Assembly (NCBI GenBank): GCA_035776735.1 | Contig: DASSSO010000017.1 | Coordinates: 1-18,970 of the forward strand | Length of the DNA: 18,970 bases | Source of the DNA: JACDAN01 sp035776735 | GTDB lineage: Bacteria > Actinomycetota > Thermoleophilia > Gaiellales > Gaiellaceae | Direction: 5' to 3' | Shown: positions 14,131 to 18,970 of the stretch, piece after piece | Layout of the letters: the number at the start of each line of letters is the position of its first letter | How positions within the stretch are numbered: the stretch's first letter is position 1 | Program-made: the position numbers and the translations under genes | Notes under the pieces: model-generated | What the model was told of the DNA's origin: nothing | The model's input: the letters and a program-made list of their open reading frames with translations, nothing else | The model's database searches: none

Positions 14131-15662
14131 GCGACGACCTGCTCGCGTCCGCCGCCGATCATGGCGACGCCGAGGTCCTCGGGGGAGACGTCCGGCGTGT
14201 ACTCGCCGACGACCCGGCCTTCGAACATGACGAGGATCCGGTCGGAGAGCGAGAGGATCTCGTCCAGCTCGAGCGAGACGAGCAGGATCGCCCTGCCCTG
14301 GTCGCGCTCCTCGACGAGCCGGCGGTGCACGAACTCGATCGCGCCGACGTCGAGCCCGCGGGTCGGCTGCGCGGCCAGGAGCACGCGCGGGTCCCGCCCG
14401 ACCTCTCGGGCCACGACGACCTTCTGCTGGTTGCCGCCGGACAGGGCCGACGCCTTCGTGATCGGGCCTCCTCCGCGGACGTCGAACGCCTCGAGCAGGC
14501 CTCGCGCCCGGGCGATCAGCCGGTTCGGGAAGAGCCAGCCGTAGCGGGAGTCGGGCTCCTCCTTGTAGTCGTGGAGCGCGATGTTCTCCGCGAGCGTGAA
14601 GTCCAGGATGAGGCCACGGCGGTGGCGGTCCTCGGGGATGTGCCCCATCCCGGCGTCCAGCACCTTGCGGGCGTTCCCGTTCGTGACGTCCACCCCGCCG
14701 ACGGTGACGGTGCCCTCGTCGACCCGCCGGAGGCCGGTGATCGCGTCGATCAGCTCGGTCTGGCCGTTGCCGTCCACGCCGGCGATGCCCACGACCTCCC
14801 CGGACCGGACCTCGAAGGAGACGTCGCGCACTGCCGGCAGCCCGCGGTCGTCGACGACGGAGATGTTCTCGACCTTCAGGAGCGTCTCGCCCGTCTCGTG
14901 CGGCGGCTTCTCGACGCGGAGCAGGACCTCCCGGCCGACCATCAGGCGAGCGAGCTGCTCCTCGGTCGCGCCCTTCTTGTCGACGGTGTCGATCTTCTTG
15001 CCGCGGCGCAGGACCGTGATCCGGTCGGCGATCTCCAGCACCTCGTGGAGCTTGTGCGTGATGAAGATCACGGACATGCCCTCGCGGGTGAGGTTGCGCA
15101 GGATCCCGAAGAGCTCGAGCGCCTCCTGCGGGGTGAGCACGGCGGTGGGCTCATCCAGGATGAGCACGTCGGCGCCCCTATAGAGCGCTTTCAGGATCTC
15201 AACCCGCTGCTGCTGCCCGACGCTGATGTTCTCGACCTTCGCGTGCGGGTCGATCCGGAAGCGGAAGGCGTTCGCGAGCTCCTCGACCTTCTTGACGGCG
15301 GAGTCGGTGTCCAGCAGGATCCCCGCCTTCCGGGGCTCGATGGCGAGGACGATGTTCTCCGCCACCGTCATCACCGGGATCAGCATGAAGTGCTGGTGCA
15401 CCATGCCGATCCCGTGCTCGATCGCGTCGCCCGGGTCGTGGAAGCGCACGGCCTCGCCCTTGACGCGGATCTCCCCCTCGTCGGGCGAGTAGAGGCCGTA
15501 CAGGATGTTCATCAGCGTCGACTTGCCGGCGCCGTTCTCCCCCAGCAGCGCGTGGACCTCGCCTCGCCGCAGGTCGAAGTCGATGTGGTCGTTCGCGAGC
15601 ACCCCGGGGAACTGCTTGGTGATCCCCTTCAGCTCGAGGACGTTGGGGGCCGCCTCCGCCAT
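14127..15662 (-). CDS. ABC transporter ATP-binding protein with two nucleotide-binding domains
   Basis: Energy-coupling subunit of the importer, 511 aa, similar to NupO/YufO, with two ABC domains in one chain. The first is complete: Walker A GENGAGKST (41-49), signature SVGQQQ (147-152), Walker B LILDEP with E171, and switch H203. The second is degenerate: GVDGNGQTE (295-303) replaces Walker A, AQPTRG puts Gln432 in place of the catalytic Glu, and S463 stands where the switch His would be. Its signature LSGGNQQ (407-413) is intact. This asymmetry is typical of sugar and nucleoside ATPases of the family and implies that one site hydrolyses ATP. The start is ATG 15662 with no strong ribosome-binding site, 49 bp after the lipoprotein gene. 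It overlaps the first permease by 4 nt. Confidence 0.95.
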   Translation of the reverse strand: MAEAAPNVLELKGITKQFPGVLANDHIDFDLRRGEVHALLGENGAGKSTLMNILYGLYSPDEGEIRVKGEAVRFHDPGDAIEHGIGMVHQHFMLIPVMTVAENIVLAIEPRKAGILLDTDSAVKKVEELANAFRFRIDPHAKVENISVGQQQRVEILKALYRGADVLILDEPTAVLTPQEALELFGILRNLTREGMSVIFITHKLHEVLEIADRITVLRRGKKIDTVDKKGATEEQLARLMVGREVLLRVEKPPHETGETLLKVENISVVDDRGLPAVRDVSFEVRSGEVVGIAGVDGNGQTELIDAITGLRRVDEGTVTVGGVDVTNGNARKVLDAGMGHIPEDRHRRGLILDFTLAENIALHDYKEEPDSRYGWLFPNRLIARARGLLEAFDVRGGGPITKASALSGGNQQKVVVAREVGRDPRVLLAAQPTRGLDVGAIEFVHRRLVEERDQGRAILLVSLELDEILSLSDRILVMFEGRVVGEYTPDVSPEDLGVAMIGGGREQVVA

Positions 15663-15711
15663 TGCCGGCGATTCTATGGTGGAGGCGGCCCCCCAGAGGT
15701 TCTGACCTGTC

Positions 15712-16761
15712 TCAGAGCGTCGTGGGCGCGGTCAGCTCGCCGGAGATCAACTGATCCTTGATCTCGTTCATCCGGTCGATGAATTCCTGGGGCACCTTCG
15801 AGCTGATCTTCCCTACGCCGACGCCTTCGTTCTCGAGGTCGAAGACGGCGTCGGTGCCGCCCTGGAACTCACCGTTCTGCACCGCCTCGCTGGTCAGGAA
15901 GACCGACTGGTCGACCCGCTTGACGGCGCTCGTGAGGATGTGCGCGCCGAGGTTCGACTGGTCGCGGTCGACGCCGATCCCCCACAAGCCGCGCTCCTTC
16001 GCCGCGTCGAGGGCGCCGAGGCCGCAGCCGCCGGCGACCTGGAAGATCACCTGCGAGCCGCGCGCGATCTGGTTCAGCGCGACCTCCTTGCACTTGTCCT
16101 GCGCCACGAAGTCCTGCGAGTAGCCGACGAGCACCTGGACGGCTGGATTGCACTGCTTTGCTCCGGCCCGGTAGCCGGCGATGAAGATGTCCACCGTCGG
16201 GAGCTTGATCCCGCCGACGGCGCTCATCACCTGCTTCCCGCCCTGTTGCTCGACCATCAGCGCCGCGAGGCAGCCGATCATGTAGCTGTTCTCGTTCGTG
16301 GCGAACGTCAGCCCCTGCACGTTCGCGTTCTTCGTGAACGGCTCGGCGTTCACCGAGTAGTCGATGATCGCGAAGCTCGAGTCCGGGAACCGCTTCGCGG
16401 CCGTGTTGACGGCCTCGGCGAGCAGGAAGCCGACGCCGATCGTGAGGTCGAAGTCCTCCCGCGCCAGCGACGAGAGGTTCGGCACGTAGTCGCTCGTCTG
16501 CCGCGACTCGATGGGCCGTCCGGTGACGCCAAGCTCGTCCTCGGCTCGGTTGAGGCCCTCGAGGGCCGACTGGTTGAACGAGCGGTCGTTGAAGCGGCCG
16601 ACGTCGCTGACGAGGCCTACCCTGATCGCCTCGCCGCCGTCGGTCGTCTCCGTGGTGGCGGCTCCACCGGCGTCACCCTCGTCGTCGTCCCCGCCGCAGG
16701 CGAATCCGACGGCGAGGAGCCCGCAGGCGAGGAGCACGGCCAGCCATTGCGTCTTGCGCAC
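15712..16761 (-). CDS. BMP-family substrate-binding lipoprotein of the nucleoside-type importer
   Basis: Extracytoplasmic binding protein (BmpA/Med/PnrA family), 349 aa. The start is GTG 16761, with a GGGGGA site about 5 nt upstream; an in-frame ATG at 16812 would put a non-signal segment first and run into the intergenic hairpin. A short signal peptide ends in AVGFAC, so C22 is the likely lipidated residue. An acidic GGDDDEGDAGG spacer follows. Family sequence is clear: IRVGLVSDVGRFNDRSFNQSALEG, TIGVGFLLAEA, ATNENSYMIGC, GGIKLPTVDIF, GGCGLGALDAAKERG. It lies next to the ATPase gene and is therefore the probable dedicated receptor of the transporter. A closely related paralog precedes it, separated by a strong hairpin. 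Confidence 0.93.
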   Translation of the reverse strand: MRKTQWLAVLLACGLLAVGFACGGDDDEGDAGGAATTETTDGGEAIRVGLVSDVGRFNDRSFNQSALEGLNRAEDELGVTGRPIESRQTSDYVPNLSSLAREDFDLTIGVGFLLAEAVNTAAKRFPDSSFAIIDYSVNAEPFTKNANVQGLTFATNENSYMIGCLAALMVEQQGGKQVMSAVGGIKLPTVDIFIAGYRAGAKQCNPAVQVLVGYSQDFVAQDKCKEVALNQIARGSQVIFQVAGGCGLGALDAAKERGLWGIGVDRDQSNLGAHILTSAVKRVDQSVFLTSEAVQNGEFQGGTDAVFDLENEGVGVGKISSKVPQEFIDRMNEIKDQLISGELTAPTTL

Positions 16762-16807
16762 CTTGTCCCCCTTCGGTAGCTCGGAGAACGATGCTATCGG
16801 GGCGAAA

Positions 16808-16844
16808 CGCACGAGGGGCGGGCCTTCGGCCCGCCCCTCGTGCG
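16808..16844 (-). terminator. 17-bp perfect hairpin between the two BMP genes
   Basis: Bases 16808-16824 and 16828-16844 are perfect reverse complements of 17 bp around the loop TTC, the stem being CGCACGAGGGGCGGGCC. It sits 22 bp after the stop of the upstream BMP gene and 47 bp before the start of the lipoprotein gene. On the minus strand only a short TTT follows the stem, so it is a possible partial (leaky) terminator. It could also protect the 3' end of the first message, raising the level of the first binding protein over the rest of the operon. Confidence 0.75.
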
Positions 16845-16866
16845 GTGCTGCGTTCTCTCCGCGCCG

Positions 16867-17889
16867 CTAGAGCTTCGTGGGCGGCTTGATCCGACCCTTG
16901 ATGATCAGCGGCTTCAGCGCGTTCATCCTGGTGATGAACCGCTTCGGCACGCGGGCGTCGATCCGGCCGACTGCCACGCCGCCGTTCTTCAGGTTGAAGA
17001 CGGCGTTGCGGCCGCCGCGGAACTTGCCCTCCTTGACCGCCTTGGCGGTCAGGAAGACGGCCTGGTCCACGCGCTTGACGGCGCTCGTGAGGACATGGCG
17101 ACCGAGGTTCTTCTGGTCCTTGTCCACACCCAGGCCCCAGACGCCGCGCTCCTTCGCCGCGTCGAGGGCGCCGAGGCCACAGCCGCCGGCGACCTGGAAC
17201 ACGACCTGGGAGCCCTGCGCGATCTGGTTGAGCGCGATCTCCTTGCACTTGTCCTGCGCCACGAAGTCCTGCGAGTAGCCGATCAGGACCTGCGTGCCGG
17301 GGACACAGCGGCGGGCGCCGGCGCGATACCCGGCGATGAAGATGTCTACCGTCGGGAGCTTGATGCCGCCGACCGCGCTGATCACCCTCCGCCCGCGCTG
17401 GTTCGCCATCAGGGCGGAGAGGCAGCCGATCATGTAGCTGTTCTCGTTGGTCGCGAACGTTAGGCCGCGCACGTTCCGGTTCCGCGTGAACGGCGGAGCG
17501 GCCACGGAGTAGTCGATGATCGCGAACTTCGAGTTCGGGAAGCTCTTGGCGACCGTGTTCGTCGCCTCGGCGAGCAGGAACCCGACCGAGATCGTGACGT
17601 CGTACCGCTGGCGCGCTAGCGACGAGAGGTTCGGGATGTAGTCGCTCGTCTGCCGCGACTCGACCGCGCGGCCCTGGACCTTCAGGACGCGCTTGGCGCG
17701 GTTGAGGCCCTCGAGGGCCGACTGGTTGAACGAGCGGTCGTTGAAGCGACCGACGTCGCTCACCAGACCGACCTTGTAGACCTTTGCCGCAGCGTCGCTC
17801 GACCCGCTCGACGCGAGCCCCGCCATTGCTGCGACGACAGTCGCAGCAATGGCGACGATCGCAAGCGGGATGAGCCTTCGTGCTCTCAT
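16867..17889 (-). CDS. BMP-family substrate-binding protein, non-lipoprotein paralog
   Basis: A 340-aa BMP-family protein. The start is ATG 17889, preceded by GGGGAGG; the open frame reaches 17913, but the Shine-Dalgarno fixes the start. Residues 1-34 are a signal peptide (basic MRARR, then a long Ala/Val/Ile core), but no lipobox cysteine is present; a DAAA motif near 38 could be a signal peptidase I site. The body follows the lipoprotein paralog almost residue for residue from KVGLVSDVGRFNDRSFNQSALEG to the C terminus, without indels of note. It is clearly more basic, with many Lys/Arg (RGRRVIS, GRNRNVRG, KEGKFRGGRN). It is the first gene after the candidate promoter and is followed by a strong hairpin. 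It may be a soluble or signal-anchored receptor for the same permease, or one with another ligand. Confidence 0.9.
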   Translation of the reverse strand: MRARRLIPLAIVAIAATVVAAMAGLASSGSSDAAAKVYKVGLVSDVGRFNDRSFNQSALEGLNRAKRVLKVQGRAVESRQTSDYIPNLSSLARQRYDVTISVGFLLAEATNTVAKSFPNSKFAIIDYSVAAPPFTRNRNVRGLTFATNENSYMIGCLSALMANQRGRRVISAVGGIKLPTVDIFIAGYRAGARRCVPGTQVLIGYSQDFVAQDKCKEIALNQIAQGSQVVFQVAGGCGLGALDAAKERGVWGLGVDKDQKNLGRHVLTSAVKRVDQAVFLTAKAVKEGKFRGGRNAVFNLKNGGVAVGRIDARVPKRFITRMNALKPLIIKGRIKPPTKL

Positions 17890-17913
17890 GAAACCTCCCC
17901 TAGTACAGGTCAA

Positions 17914-17929
17914 AGACAGACCCCTGTCT
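17914..17929. promoter_or_regulatory. Short dyad in the leader of the first BMP gene
   Basis: AGACAG (17914-17919) and CTGTCT (17924-17929) are perfect reverse complements around the 4-nt loop ACCC, 24 bp upstream of the ATG and close to the GGGGAGG ribosome-binding site. It could be an operator or a small leader stem. It is too short to be a riboswitch, and I see no known riboswitch consensus around it. Confidence 0.35.
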
Positions 17930-17948
17930 GCCCTTGTTTCGACGGCAG

Positions 17949-17977
17949 ATCCTACGGGGAAGTTAGGGAAGTTCCAA
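17949..17977 (-). promoter_or_regulatory. Candidate housekeeping-sigma promoter for the BMP/ABC operon
   Basis: On the minus strand TTGGAA (17977-17972) is followed after exactly 17 bp by TAGGAT (17954-17949), each matching the -35 and -10 consensus at 4 of 6 positions. Transcription would start near 17942, leaving a leader of about 53 nt. The spacer carries the direct repeat GGGAAGTT (plus strand 17957-17964 and 17966-17973), 9 bp apart, and the second copy runs into the -35 box; this is a possible repressor site. It lies just after the ftsK stop. Confidence 0.45.
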
Positions 17978-17997
17978 GTCGCTTCCGCTGCAAACGG

Positions 17998-18970
17998 CTA
18001 GGAATGGACGCGTTCGAGCGCGTGCTCGTCCACCAGCACCCTCCGCGGCTTGGAGCCCTCGTAGCCGGAGATGATCCCGCGGCGCTCGAGCATGTCGATC
18101 AGGCGCCCGGCGCGCGTGTAGCCCACACGCAGGCGGCGCTGGAGCAGGGAGACCGACGCGGTCTGCGTCTGCACGACGACCTCGATCGCGCGCTCGAGCA
18201 ACGGGTCCTGGTCGGGATCGAACTCCTCGTCGCCGTCCTCGAGCTCCTCGGGCGGCGCCTCGGGCGCCTCGAGCAGGGACTCGTCCAGCTCCTGGCCCCG
18301 CTGGCTCCGGCACTGCTCCACGAGCAGGGCGATCTCCTCCTCGGTCACGTACGCACCCTGGACGCGCTGCAGCCGGGAGGTGCCGAGCGGCTTGAAGAGC
18401 ATGTCGCCCTGGCCGAGGAGGCTCTCCGCGCCTGCCTGGTCGAGGATGACGCGCGAGTCCGTCTGGCTGGAGACCGCGAACGCGATCCGGGAGGGCACGT
18501 TCGCCTTGATCATCCCCGTGATCACGTCCACCGACGGCCGCTGGGTCGCGAGCACGAGGTGGATCCCCACGGCGCGCGACTTCTGCGCCAGGCGGATCAC
18601 GGCGTCCTCCACCTGCTGCGGCGAGATCATCATCAGGTCGGCGAGCTCGTCGATGACCACGAGGAGGTAGGGCAGCGCCTCGTCCCCGCGCTGGCGGAAG
18701 GCGCGGTTCGCCTCGGGGAGGTTCCGGGCGCGGACGGAGCTCAGGCGCTCGTAGCGGCGCTCCATCTCGGCGAGGACGTTCGCGAGGACGATCGACGCCT
18801 CCTTCGGGCTCGAGACGACCGGCGTGAGGAGGTGCGGGATCGACTCGTAGAGCGAGAGCTCGATCCGCTTCGGGTCGATCAGGATCAGGCGGGCTTCGTC
18901 CGGGGTCGCACGGAGCAGGACCGAGGTCAGGATCGTGTTGATGCACCCTGACTTGCCGGCGCCCGTCGTG
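17998..18970 (-). CDS. ftsK: DNA translocase FtsK/SpoIIIE, C-terminal part (cut by window edge)
   Basis: Septum-associated, ATP-driven DNA pump that clears chromosome ends during division. About 323 residues are visible and the N-terminal membrane and linker parts lie beyond 18970. The first full codon (18969) is inside Walker A (TTGAGKSG), followed by INTILTSVLLRATPDE and LILIDPKRIELSLYE. Walker B is VVIDELADLM, with D107 and E108 in visible numbering. RAVGIHLVLATQRPSVDVITG and RIAFAVSSQTDSRVILDQAGAESLLGQGDMLF are diagnostic of FtsK. An acidic linker (LEAPEAPPEELEDGDEEFDPDQD) leads to the C-terminal gamma winged helix (DPLLERAIEVV through RRGIISGYEGSKPRRVLV), which reads polar DNA motifs. 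It ends with TAG at 17998. No clear terminator follows before the next promoter. Confidence 0.97.
   Translation of the reverse strand, partial: TTGAGKSGCINTILTSVLLRATPDEARLILIDPKRIELSLYESIPHLLTPVVSSPKEASIVLANVLAEMERRYERLSSVRARNLPEANRAFRQRGDEALPYLLVVIDELADLMMISPQQVEDAVIRLAQKSRAVGIHLVLATQRPSVDVITGMIKANVPSRIAFAVSSQTDSRVILDQAGAESLLGQGDMLFKPLGTSRLQRVQGAYVTEEEIALLVEQCRSQRGQELDESLLEAPEAPPEELEDGDEEFDPDQDPLLERAIEVVVQTQTASVSLLQRRLRVGYTRAGRLIDMLERRGIISGYEGSKPRRVLVDEHALERVHS

Noticed and set aside
14325..15761. Plus-strand open frame (478 codons) opposite the ATPase
   Set aside because: It is antisense to a fully conserved double ABC protein and has no recognisable motif.
17890..17948. Riboswitch (for example purine type) in the leader of the BMP operon
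   Set aside because: The predicted leader is only about 53 nt with one 6-bp stem, too short for known purine or nucleoside aptamers.
17963..18946. Minus-strand frame of 327 codons overlapping ftsK, and a plus-strand frame of 315 codons
   Set aside because: The true ftsK frame contains Walker A, Walker B and the winged helix. The other frames are low-complexity shadows.
1..18970. CRISPR arrays, insertion sequences, att sites, tRNA or rRNA genes
   Set aside because: Apart from the single ~60-bp tandem duplication I saw no regularly spaced repeats, transposase or integrase motifs, or tRNA/rRNA-like sequence. A tRNAscan or Infernal run would be needed to exclude small RNAs firmly.

Overview
The window is a very GC-rich stretch of bacterial chromosome made almost entirely of housekeeping genes. 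The gene content and order point to a deep-branching actinobacterium. A FtsK–RodZ-like–CinA–ThpR–RecA–RecX–RNase Y–MiaB string is an actinobacterial type of neighbourhood, but RNase Y is missing from many well-known actinobacteria. A Thermoleophilia-like lineage (Gaiellales/Solirubrobacterales) is my best inference; no rRNA or tRNA gene is present to confirm it. Most coding is on the minus strand, so the gene order is best read from high to low coordinates.

Region 1 (18970 to 17998, minus): the C-terminal part of a FtsK/SpoIIIE DNA translocase, cut by the window edge. Region 2 (17977 to 11308, minus): a BMP-family nucleoside-type ABC importer. It starts with a candidate promoter, followed by two tandem paralogous substrate-binding proteins separated by a 17-bp perfect hairpin. 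Then come a double-domain ATPase and two permeases joined by 4-nt start/stop overlaps, and a small three-helix membrane protein that overlaps the last permease. The binding protein next to the ATPase is a lipoprotein; the promoter-proximal one has a signal peptide but no lipobox cysteine.

Region 3 (11307 to 11156): a short spacer holding a roughly 60-bp tandem duplication rich in GGCGCC palindromes. Region 4 (11155 to 7095, minus): RodZ-like HTH membrane protein, cinA, thpR, recA and recX, packed with 4-nt overlaps or gaps of 3-4 bp and probably one transcript. Region 5 (7094 to 5348): a 217-bp spacer with a strong 10-bp hairpin, then RNase Y.

Region 6 (1527 to 5338): the only plus-strand genes, a large secreted lamin-tail/Ig-like/exonuclease-endonuclease-phosphatase nuclease followed by a proline iminopeptidase. 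A 14-bp hairpin sits just before the peptidase start codon. This pair lies between RNase Y and MiaB and looks like a nutrient-scavenging insertion. Region 7 (1424 to 99, minus): miaB, divergent from the nuclease.

I found no CRISPR array, mobile element, phage gene, RNA gene or clearly new multi-gene system. The most interesting features are regulatory and structural: the asymmetric BMP pair with its intergenic hairpin, the run of non-ATG overlapping starts, the tandem repeat before the RodZ-like gene, and the hairpin against the peptidase start. Long plus-strand reading frames opposite recA, the permeases, miaB and others are treated as GC-driven shadows.
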